The position numbers were made by a program, and so were the translations under genes. This document shows positions 51,466-64,000 of a DNA stretch of 64,000 bases, in pieces. The stretch is from Rhynochetos jubatus (taxonomy: Eukaryota > Chordata > Aves > Eurypygiformes > Rhynochetidae): positions 3,101,501 to 3,165,500 of the forward strand of contig CM050651.1 of assembly GCA_027574665.1 (NCBI GenBank). Reading direction: 5' to 3'. Each line of letters begins with the position of its first letter. The stretch's first letter is position 1. Below the pieces are notes generated by a model that saw only the letters and a program-made list of their open reading frames with translations, was not told where the DNA came from and searched no databases.

Positions 51466-51719
51466 CAATCACAAATTCCACCAGTTTCTTTCTTAATGGT
51501 TTATCCTCACTCTTTCGTCATTGTTGAAGAAAGCCAAAAGTGCTGCTTTTCAACATTGTTCTTTTTTCTATAAAGAAAGTGGTCCTATACACACCTGCCT
51601 GCTCTTTCTCAGGTTTCTCTTCACTCAGGTCCATGCTCACTGAACTGTTTCCAGTGGGATTGTTCATCCTTTGCTGCTGGAGGTCTGTAGCCTTACACAC
51701 ATACATAACTGTACTTAGG
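51466..51719. other. Unique noncoding DNA
   Basis: Nothing recognisable. The 61-62-codon frames on both strands look random. Confidence 0.55.
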
Positions 51720-51775
51720 CCTTAGGCTACAGTGCCTACACTAAAACCTTAGGCTAAAAGTGCCTAAGGTTAAAA
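51720..51775. repeat. Tandem duplication (27 and 29 bp) with a perfect hairpin in the second copy
   Basis: Copy 1 (51720-51746) and copy 2 (51747-51775) both start CCTTAGGCTA, share AGTGCCTA and end TAAAA. In copy 2, CCTTAGGC (51747-51754) pairs perfectly with GCCTAAGG (51762-51769) across the 7-base loop TAAAAGT. In copy 1 the right arm is broken (GCCTACAC). Confidence 0.85.
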
Positions 51776-53040
51776 CAGAACTGTAAGTAATCTAAGGGAG
51801 GAGGGGAAAAAAGGGTAAATGGTGGATCCCCAGTGCACTCTGAAATCTCTCTGTCCTGGCCATGTGCTTTGCCCATATGTCTGGGGAGTGCCAGGGGTAA
51901 TTGCTGAACCAAGTGCCTTGATTTCCTGTCCCTGAAATATGAGCGAAGTGAAGGCTGAAGGAGAGAGAATAACAGTGTAGAGTAAGCTATCCACATCTCA
52001 TCCTGAGATTATATATCCCCTTGCTCCTCAGACAGCTGCTGAGCACCTGTATCTAATTGTGTTTTCTTATCTTTAGGCATCTACCTTTCATTTTTCATCA
52101 CATACTAAAAATCTAATTGAGTTAACGATATTTCAAAAGAATTTCTCACTGAAGAATTTGAAATGCCTTACAAAGGTATGTGTGAGGAAGTGCCATGAGA
52201 GGTAATATTGGAATAAGGTCAATGACTTTATACTTTCACAATCTGTGGGTTTGGTCTCCAAGAATGAAGTGCAACAGAGCCAAGCGTGATCTGTCTTGGC
52301 AGATTGCTCCATAGTTAATGTCCTGCTTTTGCAAAGGATCTGTCATCAAATGACTAACATCTGGTCATCTCCAGCTGTGGGATCTCTGAGAAGTATGATG
52401 GTATGTCTGAAATTGTGTGCATTAGCTGCTTTTGGGTTACTGATGAGCAAAAATACCAGAGTAACACCTCATTACAAATCCCCCTAAAACCCCTCCTGGA
52501 AAGAAGAATTTTAAAATAAATTTTTAAAATTTTAAAATATATATATTTGTATCAAGTGGTTTTATTGTAATATTGTTTAGAAAATCTTCTGGTATTTTGA
52601 GAACTGCCCAGTGTCAAGGAACTTCAAGTCCACAGGTACTAGACAAGACCAACCCCTGAATCCTGTGGGCAGGCTGGGGGGCAGCTGCTACTGCTGACAC
52701 CATTTCCATCCTCAAGGTTAGTGCCAGGCTGGCTGCTAGACATCAATATGAGGCAGGCCTTACTGCCCCTTTAGGCCGTATCTTAATCTCTGGAGCACCT
52801 TTAAAGGCAGCGGTGTGCTGAATGTAAATACTATGTCATAATATGTTTAGCAGAAGGCTGCAAAAGAGTTAAACCTAGCATATATTTCTGCATTAATCTA
52901 CCACACTGTGGGAAACAAGATATGAATCAAAAACAAATAAAAAATTCAAGTAACTTGAGAAAACAGTCAACCTAAAAGTAAATAATCCTCCATAAAACTA
53001 TAAATACTTCTGCATTTTCCTATACTCTAAGTGTATTGGA
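51776..53040. other. Unique noncoding DNA
   Basis: No gene recognised. It includes an AT-only stretch with TTTTAAAA palindromes (52508-52547). Confidence 0.55.
52508..52547. repeat. AT-only stretch with TTTTAAAA words
   Basis: About 40 consecutive A/T bases, including three TTTTAAAA-type palindromes and (AT)5. Confidence 0.9.
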
Positions 53041-53054
53041 TTTTTTTTTTTTTT
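53041..53054. repeat. Poly-T tract, 14 bases
   Basis: T14 followed by AAATATAAAT. Confidence 0.92.
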
Positions 53055-56000
53055 AAATATAAATCTGTGTTGAAAACTACTGACATGATCATAGGCTGCT
53101 CCTTTATTAGGTAAACAACCCTTTTTTTGCTACCCGCAAAGCAAACAGGCTCTTGAGAGCAATAAATAATTTATGAGAGAAAAGCTGTAATCGTAGGTAA
53201 CCTATTTGCCTTGTTAGTGTAAAAAGGGTAACCTATATGTCACAAGAAATGGGTACCCACCTAACAGAAATAACGAGTACCTTAGGAAGTGATGCAAATA
53301 GACCAGATGCCATGTACTGTGCGTAGGAATAAGTAGTTTAAAAATTCTGGAACAAGAATAAATATGATCCTCACCCTAGCAGGCTTCTGGACACAGGTGT
53401 AGCTTAATTCTTGTGTGCATGTGTGTGTAGCAGCGCTTGCCTGGGCAGGGTCTGGGTTAGCAGCACCTTCAGGGTGAAATAATTGCTGTTCTGTGTATGG
53501 TGATGCCTAGGGACCAGAGCCACGGGCTTTCTGTGAGTAGGGTGGTAAAACAGGAGCTGTAGAAGACAGTCAGAGCTGGAGTGTTTTGTTGTTAAGTTTT
53601 CATTTCTGAACAGAATTCATTAAAATATGTTGGTTTATGGAGGTGTGACAGAGGGCTATGAGGCACCTGGGGTCAGTGGAGTAGGTGTGGGGACAGGTTT
53701 TGCAGTAGCCATCAGAGCCAGTGAATTAGTGGGATATATTAATCAGTGACACAAAATAACACAGGAAATATTTAATAGGCATTATCTAAATAGATAACAC
53801 ATCTTTCTGCTAACCTGGAATGCTACGTTCAGCTCTAGTTGCATTACAGCAGCAGGACATGGTAGAAATCAGAAGAGATTCAGAGGGCAGTGGAAATTAT
53901 CAGAAGCAGAGGGGGCTACCAAGCAGAGATATTTATAAGGTTTGCCTGACCTAGTTAAGGAAAGAGGACACAGTAAAAGATGTTAGTGATGTATGAAATA
54001 TGAACTGGTATAGAGTAACTCAATCAAATGCTTAGCTTTTACTCCCTCTCATAACAGAACAAAGAGATATTGAAATTAAAAGAAAAAAATTTTAAAACAG
54101 ATAAAGAGAAACACATTTTCATGCAACATTTATTTAATCTATAGAAATTGCTGAGGCAGGATGATGCTGTTGCCAATAGCTGAGTTAGGTAATAAAAATG
54201 ACGAGACACACATGAAAAGCAGTTCAGTTACACAAGCCAAGAAAAAAGTTATATGAGCGATTAATAAGGCTTCAAGGGAAAAATAATAATCAACTGCTGG
54301 GTGCAAGAAGAAATATCTGAGGTCTTAAAAAGGTAAAACTTCCCTTAAATTCTATAGAAACTGGTCTAACTAAGGCCTGTGTGATCAGTTTCATCATTCC
54401 ACCCTCTCCATCTGATGGTATGATTAGGAAAAATTATATTTAAATAAATATCACTCGGTTCCTAAACACACTATTTAGTGCTAAAATCTGTCTCTTGCTT
54501 CCATTCTTTGGGAAAATTTTCTTGTGAAAGAGTCAGCTGATGCTTGGCTTGACTTACCACAGTTTCCCTGCCCTGTGATGTTAAAGCTGGTTTATGTTAA
54601 TAGCTTCAATGGGCCCATACTTCACAGAACAGTTTTGGGCAAGGATCTGGGTATGATAGTCCTATGTGGAGTCATGCTAATAGATGAGGTTTCCTGCAGG
54701 AATGCAAAGCCACGGGGGTTGTATGGTAAGAGGAGAATATTTATTAGTATATTTTTGCTCCTGGGCTACACAAGCTCTGTCATGTTGGTATGATACGAAC
54801 ATTTTAATTAGAAAATTCCAGAATGGAGGCTTTTAGCGGTGATATGCCTCAGCATTATCCTTTTATTAATACAAAAAAAAAAAGCATATACAATTATGTA
54901 CCCATGATGTGAAATTCAGTGAAATTACCTTGGATGACTATAGACCTGCCTGCCTGCAATGTGTTATTATTAGCTAGTGTTAAAAATGATTTTGAAAGGA
55001 AAGCCACAATATTCCAGTTTTTCACATTATACTTGGAATGAACCATTAAGTAAAAAAGACTGCCTCTTACTGTCTCAGGCCTCCTTTATATTACACTGCC
55101 TAAGATCTTTTTAAGACATAAACGCTTCATATGATAAGTATTTTTGAAGCTAAACTTACATCTATAAGTTGTCTTCAAAGTTTTTAAGCAGTTCTCTTGT
55201 GAAGGCGTCACGCCGGCTGTATTGTGTGCCGTGATGGTCTGTTGCAATTTGGCTTTCTTCGTCTAAAAAGACTTTTCAGGACCTAATTTTGCATATACTT
55301 AGGAAATGAATGGATATGAAAGTTGATGTGATTGTGTGTGAACATATATCTCAAAGCTAAAATAGTCACCACTGGACTTTCTTTGTCTGTAAAACAAGTC
55401 ATCTCACATTTGACAGGCTGCTTACTTGTATCTGGTAACTCTGATGCTTTCTTCTCCCAGCTCAGTCATGTCCCGAAGCCTTTATTATCCTGCTATTGTC
55501 TTGCAGGTCAGAGGCTACGGAACAAATTATTGTGATAAATGTCAATAATTAATTTAACTCCCATTAAAATTTTCTGTGTCGTAAACCTTAAATTAAAGAC
55601 TAATGGCATCTCTTTTATTATTCTCTATGGCAGTAAAACCAGTATTACATCTGGCTCTGGATCACAGGGACAGGATGATGTGACTCGAAAAACTGTTGCA
55701 GAAATCTAGGGGCAGAGAGCGGTGCCCTACTGTGTTTCATGATTACCTGACACCCTGCCCAGCGCTCTCGGTAGGAAGGCAGCTGATCTGCTCAGCCAGA
55801 TTCCGACCCTGCCTGGCGTCCTCGCAGCAAGGGCTGGTCCCCTTTGGCACAGGGAGTTGTGCAAGCAGTCAGATCTCTCAGAGCTGTTTGAAATTCCTGA
55901 AGTTATCTGTATTCATTGCAGTCAGCTACTGTGAACCACGCAGGAAGCTTTCTCCCATGTTCCCACACTGCGAAGGAAAATAGAAGTGAATTTAAATTTT

Positions 56001-56739
56001 TATTTTTTTTTATTATTAGATGCACAAGCAGAATGGGATTCCTGTTTTACAGATAACAACACAAAATCTCAAATTCATATTGTGGCCACTTAATTTCTAG
56101 TGAAACTCTAACTCCATTCACTGAGGCTGGAATTAATTTTTAAAATAATTCTTAGACATTGCCTTTGTCCAGTACCTGCTTCTGTTTTGAAGAACTATTT
56201 TCAAGCCCTTTCCTTCTTAAAAGGAAATGTGCTCTAAAAGGGGCATCACCAAAAACAGTGTGATGGGAAGACGCTTGTGTGGTGGGAAGAAATCTATGAA
56301 AAAACCCCCCAAACCTAAAGGAGGAGATGGACAAGTGCCCATTGGCTCCTCTGATTTTATCACCTCCCTGTAACTATAGCAAATTTGGAGTGTCCAACAG
56401 AATGGGAGGTGGTTTTCTCATTTTAATAGGTAACACTTTAAATTTAAATGTTAGGATCTATCTGCATTTATTGTTAGTTACTTAGAAAATGTGAGTTTAG
56501 TCATGTAAGCAAGGCATTTTGTAATGACGTGCTTATTTTTCACTAACAGTTTCTCTCACAGTAGGTGCTGTAGAGGAGGTGTAAGCCCATGATTCAGACT
56601 GAAGTCATGAGGTATGACTATAGGGCACTTTCTTTGGTTAGGAAAGTGCTGTATGCTACTGGGAATGTAAACATATAGCAATGGATATTTGCGTGACTTC
56701 CACATGCTCAGCTGCAGTCAGATCTCAATTATAAGCGTG
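53055..56739. other. Unique noncoding DNA
   Basis: No gene recognised. GTAAACA (a FOX-type word, 53111-53117) and a repeated GGTAACCTAT (53196-53205 and 53227-53236) lie close together. A11 lies at 54871-54881 and a T-rich patch at 55996-56020. The stretch 55720-55830 has a few more CpGs than its surroundings but is far below CpG-island density. Confidence 0.5.
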
Positions 56740-56830
56740 TGAAAACCAACAACAACCAAAAAAAAAGCACACCCCACCTTCCCCACCACCCCAAAAAAAA
56801 GCCAAGCCCAAAAAAGAAAAATAATGAAAA
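56740..56830. repeat. A/C-rich low-complexity stretch
   Basis: AACAACAACC, A9, C-rich CCCCACC blocks, A8 and AAAAAAGAAAAATAATG span about 90 bases with almost no T or G at the centre. Confidence 0.85.
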
Positions 56831-57208
56831 TGAAATGCTTATCTTATGAAAGAACAACGTTTTCTTTGCAGGTGACAAACTCTGAGCTGGCATTAGGTGT
56901 CACACCGAGATTGTGCCACCTGTCGTTGTAACGTTGCACCCTGCCACTTGTGTGGTCTGTAGCGGTGTTGATCTGCCACGCTTAGGGATTCCAGGACAAA
57001 ATGGCTGGTTTATGCAAGTGTTTCTCCATCATCTCTTGATTACATTGTTAGGTTAGAGATGAAGTATCTTGCGATTATGTTTTTGAGAAGTTATATTCAA
57101 CTACTTGTTGGCAGATGCCGCTATCTCAGTAATTAGCTGTCATTCAAAAGCGAACTTAAAGCTATATTAGTTATCTGGTTTTTTTTTAATGTGAAAGTTA
57201 TTTTAGGA
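56831..57208. other. Unique noncoding DNA
   Basis: Nothing recognisable. T9 lies at 57179-57187. Confidence 0.55.
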
Positions 57209-57223
57209 TTTTTTTTTTTTTTT
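57209..57223. repeat. Poly-T tract, 15 bases
   Basis: T15, 21 bases after a T9 run. Confidence 0.92.
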
Positions 57224-60200
57224 AGTTATTAAAGGTTTTAGGTTACCTACATTGGCTTAAGGTCTAAATAGTTATTTTGTATTTTATTTTTCTGCCTATC
57301 TTGAGAAATAAATATTAGGCATAGCTGAAATCTTCTTAGGTTTTCTGTGTTAAATGTCACACATCACTAAGAACTTTGAGGATCCTTTGAATCGTTACTA
57401 AGTTTATTAGAGTATAGTAATTAAAACAAATGGTTGAAAGCTAAGCAATGTTCTGCATTAATCCATCTATCATACTAGCCTTTCAAGTGAGTTTCATTTT
57501 TTACCAGGAAGATTTTTTTGGTAGAACTATTCCTCTGTACTAATAATCTGTGAAAAGTTTTTACTAAGTTTGATTTTCTCCTTGAGGAAATCATAAATAT
57601 TTGATGTTACTAGGTTTAACTCATTGTCATGCAATCTTGAATTCTATTCTCTGTTGAGACAGCTTACTTGATAAAGCAGATGAGTTCAGAGATAAAGGTA
57701 GAGGAAAAAGGAAGGAATGATGTTGTGAATGGTTTTAATGACACAACATTAACTGATGTTATACCATTTTCTTGTTGCCTCTGCAAGTGTCCTGTGATGA
57801 TGCCAGGCTTCATTTTTCTATTCTCCAAACCCATGCTTTCTTTTTTTGTCAGAGTGTGAAAATGTTCATGAAATGAGGACGAAGCTCTCACTGGACTGTT
57901 AGAGCAAATTTGTTTTGTGAATCTGAAAGAGAGGAGCTTTATTTGGCTCCCTCCAACATGTCTCTATTGAGCTTCCAGCAGGTCTTTAGTCAGTGTTTTT
58001 CCATGTCTTTTTCAGACTGTTCAGAAGTTCAGGGTAACCAAAGTTCTTCACTGGTGTAATTGGTTCATTGTTAGAGTCCAGGAAGAGTTGAAGAAAATAT
58101 GAGTAAAAATCCATCCAAGAAAAATAATTACAGGATTTGGAGAAGGCAGGTAGGGGGCCTTGTTTCCTGTAAGTGTGCATCCCATTGGCACCTCTGCTTT
58201 CTGTATTTTCCTTGCCACAAAAGGAGAGCTTCATCAGCTGAGGTTCTTTATCTTGTGGAAAGTTTGAGTTCTTGAGTATATTATCTATGTTGCCCCTGTG
58301 TCATACAGTAGAGCTGGTCTCAAGCTGATAACCTGGTTAGCTGTCGGTGGTTTGGGTATATTTTTATTGGCATACAGGAAGAATTCTTACAAGGTGGAAA
58401 AAATATCAGTGGATTCAATTTTTTTTTTCCTGTTTGTTTTCAAATACAGCATTATAGTGATATTAAATTTTTAGGATGCTTTGAATGTTTGATCTGGAAA
58501 TGAGAAAACCTCATAGGCTTTGGAATGAAAGTAACTGATACTGGAAGGGGATAAAAAAATAAGTACTACAGAAATTTTGTGAAATATTTTAATATTGTGG
58601 ATGAAATATTTTTGTGAGCAGTAAGTAGGACTAGGGTTCTCTTGGGGTTTGAGCCTTTCATTTCTAATGTATCAATTCTTTCTTCTTTTGAAATATACAG
58701 GGAAAGTGCTAAGGTAGCCATCTTACTTCATCATCTATTATTTGAAAATAGGCAATTAGGAGAGCAAATCATTTAATATCAGTTGACAGATCATTAGCCT
58801 GTAATACAAAAAGTAAGAAAAGGCAGGAGCCTAAGGAAGCAGTAGCTATATTTGCAGTTGAGGAAGAAAAAATATCGTAATAGCAAAGCACGGTAATAGC
58901 TAGGGTATAGGCAGAAGAAAGCAGAAAATTGCTGGTACACAAAAAGTTTGGACTGTGTCTGGCCACTGAAGCTGAGGCAGCTGGAATTTGAACACTAATT
59001 GGCACCCATAGGCTGCTCTCTGTGCTTCTCCTTCATGACCTGGACCTGTCTCGGGTGGTGGTATGTGCCTAGTTCCTGAATGAATGACAGCTGTGATGGG
59101 TGAATTTGGGACTCCACTCCCAGAGGGCTGAGTCTTCATTAGGAAAAATGTTTTTTGGATGAATATAGACAGAGCCTAGTCCTGGTGAAGATAAAATAGC
59201 TGGAAGACTTAATGTCCTAAGATTAGGTTTATACGTCCTCACTCTCAGGAGGGAGGAAATGGGAGGATGTGTTGCAGTGAGGGGGTGCGCCTGGAGCATG
59301 AGTGTGAAATGAGAATTTCATGAGATAAAAATAGGAAGCTGGACAATCCCATGAGTAGCCTTTTAAAACAGATATTTTCTTTTAAGGAGTGATTTAGGGC
59401 ACCCCAAACCTACAGCGACTGTTCTTGGCTTTCTAGATCACATAATTCATAGTATGGGAACAAACCTTATTACAGGACCTTCATAAAGAAGAAGGAAAGG
59501 TGTAGGAAATACCTACCCAACATGTCAAACTGCTGCCATACCTGTGCGTGGTAATACACGTACCACCCGTGTGAAAAGCATTCCAGTAGGTAACAGCAGT
59601 AGCAGGAACAGGAGGTGAATGCCCTAAGACAGGAAAGAGCGCATTCAGCAGGAAAAGAGGATATAAGCTTTTCTTTCAGGAATTTATAATGAGATCACAG
59701 CAAAGACTGGAACAAAACTAGTAACTAATCTTTCTAGGCACATCAGTAAAATGCACGGTGTTGTTAATTTTGGGGGGTTTAGTTTTATGGTATGATATAT
59801 CTTCAGCTGAACAGTCACTACCTGAAATACAGTTTGTGAAATACAACATTGTGATTTTGGATGGGTTTTAATTATAACTAACTGTAGTTAAAACAACCAT
59901 TTTTCAAAGTACTTTTCTTTCACTTTTTTAAGAAAAAAGCAAAACTTTTAAATTAAAATAGAAGAAAAGTTTGTTCTTTGCTTTTTAGTGTTCATTCAGA
60001 TTGCTTACCTTTTGTGAAATCTTCTTCTCTTCTCTCCCAGTATTAAAGGTTGTCTTTAATTACTCTCCATTTCTTCATGACACGTTATTAGGAAGTAGAA
60101 TCTGTAATGGTGATTAAAACAAATGTGAAGTTTTCTGTATTCCCTTAGAAACCTGGATTCTGAATAGCTTAGAATAATATGCAGTTGTTGAATATTATCT

Positions 60201-63200
60201 AATTATATGTGGCTTGGAGTTCTATTTTTTTTTGAAACAAATCCCTAGGAGAATAGAATCAGTGCTCTCTTCATAGTTTAAAGTCCCCATCCTGCAAAGG
60301 CATTTGCATAACAGTTTAGTAGCTACTCACAATTTATGAACTCTATACCCTTCTGAGTTTGAAGTACATTTTTAGAGAGGCCATTTATGATACCTTCTAG
60401 ATTGCTGGTTGGATATCTAGTTATGTGAGATTATTCTGTAGACACAGTTTAGCACAGATCTCATTAAAAATGATATATATAACAGCCTTAATTTAAAATA
60501 AGGACATGGCATTTCAATGACATATTTGGACTTATTTTGCATTAAAAAGTAGAGATAAATAATAAATGTAGATTTATGGAGGAAAGTCATCCTAGCTGGA
60601 GAACAGGTGAAACAAACTTGATGAGTAATGGAGCCTGTCCCTCCAAAATCTGAATATATTGTAAATATAGTATGGCATCTGTGGGAAGAATGGGTGTGAT
60701 CTTTTGAGACAAATGGTAGGTGACGAGGCTAGGAGCTCTCAGCAAGAGTATTCCCTCTGGTTATTCTGATTTGTTTGTTTTATATTGTCCACGTGTACAT
60801 TTATGATTGTATCGGCAAAGTCTCAGATTCCAGCACGATCTTCTGTGAAGTCCCTCCTTCAGCCGCTTATCCCTTTCTCCTCCCAGTCAGATGAGGTCCC
60901 TGTTTCTAGACTGCCTACAGCTGCTCTCAATAGACTGCTTCTGCTGGCATTCATCTCGCCTGACTTCAGCTGTCTCTGGAGTTGATGCCTGAATCAGAGG
61001 CAGACACCCTAAACCCCCTGTGTAGCCAGAGGAGAGAAACACGTCTTTTTAGTAGTTGATTCCCCCTTATTCCTTTTCAGTTCCTTCTGACCTGTGCTCT
61101 GTCTCTTTCCACTGACTCTAGCAGAAGTCCAGGAGGGTATGGGATACCATACGTAGATGTATCCTCTTTGTCAGAGTAATGATGCATTTTTGCATAGCAA
61201 TTGATATTTTTAATGGGTGTTATCCATGCGTATTTCATGACCAGCTTGCTTTCACTCATACAGGACAGCGGAGTAGAGGAGGAGGGATCTTATAACACTG
61301 ATTTTGGTGGAAATGAGATAATCTGATTAGATAAACAGTTTCCCCTAGAATTTAATTTTAAATTAAAGTTTTCAAGCACAACTCCCTTGTGCTGTTTCTT
61401 GATGTACGTGTGCACAGAAAAAGCACTTTGAACTCTTAAATGCATAAAAACCTGCTTTAGGCCCAAATGAAATCCTACAAGTTTGTTCTACAACTTTGTT
61501 TTCCATGTGTTTGTGTGGGCCAGATTTTCTACGTTGTTTTAGATTGGGCCAGCTGCAAAGTACAGGTTCAGAGAAGTTTTGAAATTCAGGAGACCCTACA
61601 GGTATGAACTGTAGCCACAAAACGGGACTGATTTGGAATTACAGATGACTGAAATTTTCTAGTGTGTGGAGATGAATAGGATTGCTTTATACTTTCAGTT
61701 TCAATTAAGGATAACAAAAACTTCCTAGTCTGTTAATCTGTGAGCTGTAGAGTTATTATTTTTGTTTTAATAAACCAAAAGAAGTAAATCAGACAACTCT
61801 GCTGAAATATTTTCTCAGTGTTTGAACTTTCTGAGCTACTCTAAATGCAAAACATTAATTAGTATTTTTGTATTTATAAAACTGATATTTCATGCCGCAG
61901 AGATTTACCTTTTGTGCCTAGAGTGAGCCCAATAGTTTATGCTTGAATTAGAGACACCTGGTTTAGTACAAAAAAATCTCGTGCCTGGTTCTGACAGGCT
62001 TATTCCAATCTCTTAAATATGCAATTCTCTGCAGTTCATCACTTTTTCCCTGTCATACATAAAAATCAATTTCTTGTGTTTTAATTGTACCATGGATTCA
62101 TATAAAAACTTTACAAAACTATAAGCTTATTTAATGCTTATTGTAAATGTCATTCATAATGATACTCTTGTGTCAAAATTAGCTTTGCAACCGGTTTCTC
62201 TCCATCATGTTAGAAAAGTACGTGAGCTGTTGCTGAGTGCCAACATTTCATCAGAGACTTCTGCAGTTTTTTGGAAGCTCTGGCTTCTGGAAGGGAGGTG
62301 CTCATTTTTTATTAGCAAAAGAGGAGAGTTCATTTTAGATCTCTTGTCTCAGCTGTTCTACAGGGAAAAGCCTGAAAATATAAGCTTAATTCCTCCGCAG
62401 TGTCCAGACACCACAAGACAAAGGGATCCATCATGAGAGATAGTTTTAAGAGGATTTTGAGGAAGGGGGTCGTTTCAAGAGGGGTAAAGGCTGACTAATG
62501 AGTTTATAATGCCAGGAATTGGCAAGACTGTCTGTGTTTTGGAACTGAATTTAGCTTGTGCAACTGGAGGCACAGAAATGACTTCTCCCTTTTATCTTGT
62601 GTGTGACAGGTAACAATTTAATCTGCTCTGTTTGTTGTGCAGGTCGGATGCTGTTCCTGGTTAGTGAATTACAGGAACAAAAAGGCGCCTGTGCTTGCAA
62701 AACAATTACTGTGATCCTCTGATTGTTTGTGTATTATAGAGCAAGATAATCTTTCAGATAATAAACAGATGCATTTAGGTTCTGAATAATTTGACATTCA
62801 GCAGTGTGCTGGGTGTTCTGATCACCCAATTGCAGGCCCAAGTTTCATTTGGAGGTCACCTTAACAAAAAGAGTTATAATGTGCACAATAACTCAGCGTG
62901 ACTCTTTGATCAATTGCTTGTGCAAAGTTACTTTACTTCACTTTGAAAGAAAATTCTTGCTGAAGTAGGAGATGTGAGGTTTTCAGGAGTCTCCCATGTC
63001 AGGGTGGGAGGACCAGGCTGGCAGATGTGCAGCACTACTGGTGGTGCAGATTGTCCGGGCACTGTCAGCTGCTGCTGGCACTGCTGGAAGTTTTAGAGAG
63101 GCTGGTGCTGATGGCATTTTCCTTCAGCCCAGATGGAGGCTTAATCCTCCTAGAGATGTGTGTCAGGATTGCAGCTGAGGCTGTTCCTGGCCTGTCCTCT

Positions 63201-63369
63201 GTCCCTAAGGGTGAACCAACCCCTTCCCCAATTACCCCTGTTATTCCCTGATCCCCAGCATGGAACAGCTGCTCAGATGCATGCACACGTGTCCTCATAA
63301 AAGAGTGCAGGTCTCCTTCATACTCTGTCACACTTTTTGTTTGGGTTAGGCACTTTAAAGGTAGCGTAT
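57224..63369. other. Unique noncoding DNA with an enhancer-like stretch near its end
   Basis: No gene recognised. ORFs up to 100 codons (62134-62436) lack recognisable domains. T10 lies at 58419-58428. The octamer ATTTGCAT occurs at 60302-60309. The stretch 62520-62960 combines SOX-type AACAATT (62612-62618, 62701-62707), AACAAAAAG (62863-62871) and a TCF/LEF-type CTTTGATCAA (62904-62913). It has the low-redundancy look of conserved noncoding elements, but nothing in one sequence proves conservation. Confidence 0.5.
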
Positions 63370-63408
63370 CTTTTTCTTTCTCTTTCTTTCTTTTTTTTTT
63401 TTTTTTTT
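63370..63408. repeat. Pyrimidine tract (CTTT)n-T18
   Basis: CTTTTT, three to four CTTT/TCTTT units, then T18 (63391-63408). Simple repeat of uncertain exact length. Confidence 0.92.
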
Positions 63409-64000
63409 AAGGGCATCAGCTTGTATGAAAAAGGAAAAAGACAACTGGTCCCATTAAATTGCCGTGCAAATTGGCACGGTACCATTTCCTTGTTTATGCT
63501 CAGATAAACCTTGATTTCTGTCAGTTTTACTATTGAGATGGTGTGAATAAATCTGATAGTGTAACAGAAGATTCAAGACAAGAGTAGTGTGCTTTAACTC
63601 TAGCTTGAATTCCCTGGTTCATTAAATAAAGGATGAAAAGAGAATGCTAGCCCAAAATCATATTGCCATGTTTGCAGCGACTTGGATACTCTGTTTTCTC
63701 TGTCTCTTTGTGTGCTTTTTAGGAGGTCTGTAAGTCCCAGGAAAAGCACTGGCCTGCACCTTGGCTTCCCCACGGCTTTGGATTTCTAAGCTGAAGGTAG
63801 TTGGTTGGAGCTCATACACTCAAAGTCTAGCAAAACTCATTGTATTTGCACCCTCATTTTTTCTCATTAGTCTGTCTCTGATACAGAGGTTAGATATCCA
63901 TGTGATTAGAAAGAGGCTTAGCTTTATGACAAACTCTTCCTTCTCGAAGAGTGGTGAATTAGTGTTGTCTAGCTCCTTTGCTGGAATGATCCCTTCATCT
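63409..64000. other. Unique noncoding DNA to the window end
   Basis: Nothing recognisable. A CTTTTTAG acceptor-like site near 63714-63721 has no supporting open frame of useful length after it. Confidence 0.55.

Noticed and set aside
55720..55830. Local CpG cluster
   Set aside because: Only about six CpGs in 110 bases and no extension. Well below CpG-island size.
62134..62436. Open frame of 100 codons on +
   Set aside because: No recognisable motif, and no acceptor or donor pair framing it. Treated as chance.
1..64000. Any CRISPR array, toxin-antitoxin, phage, operon or other prokaryotic-type system
   Set aside because: No regularly spaced repeats, no long ORFs and no ribosome-binding-site pattern. 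The composition and transposons are those of a vertebrate.

Overview
This window looks like AT-rich, CpG-poor vertebrate nuclear DNA, most likely from a bird. The evidence is a CR1 LINE 3' end with its terminal octamer-type repeat (6788-6950), two further CR1-like pieces in reverse orientation, and a roughly 720 bp solo LTR that reads like the ERVL-class LTRs common in avian genomes (16165-16884). I saw no mammalian SINE or LINE-1 sequence. The species cannot be decided from this.

I could support no protein-coding gene. Open reading frames on both strands stop at about 60-123 codons, which is what chance gives in DNA of this composition. None has a recognisable domain, a convincing start or a chain of splice-compatible exons. 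I recognised no rRNA, tRNA, CRISPR array or bacterial-type operon. The window is best read as intergenic or intronic DNA. The first 2.2 kb has some 3'-UTR-like traits: AT-rich sequence ending in tandem AATAAA signals, with a splice-acceptor-like site just upstream. It could belong to a gene lying to the left, but this is weak.

Layout: 1-2230 is AT-rich, possibly UTR-like. 2231-6726 is unique sequence with a C23 tract. 6727-6950 holds two CR1 3' ends in inverted orientation. 6951-16164 is mostly unique, with a 51 bp LTR remnant at 9636-9686 and several T-rich tracts. 16165-16884 is the solo LTR. 16885-20235 is unique sequence with an A13G13 tract and a CR1 fragment. 20236-31821 is unique, with a compound inverted repeat at 21406-21478. 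31822-44394 is unique with homopolymers and a 12-bp tandem repeat. 44395-44437 is an old CR1-like scrap. 44464-64000 is unique with scattered low-complexity DNA, a short hairpin-bearing tandem duplication (51720-51775) and several stretches whose motif content suggests, but does not prove, conserved regulatory elements.

The most useful observations are the solo LTR, the 51 bp remnant in which an LTR-like start runs straight into an LTR-like end, the inverted CR1 pair, the 73 bp compound hairpin, and the enhancer-like windows near 49.5 kb and 62.7 kb. I found no sign of a new multigene system.
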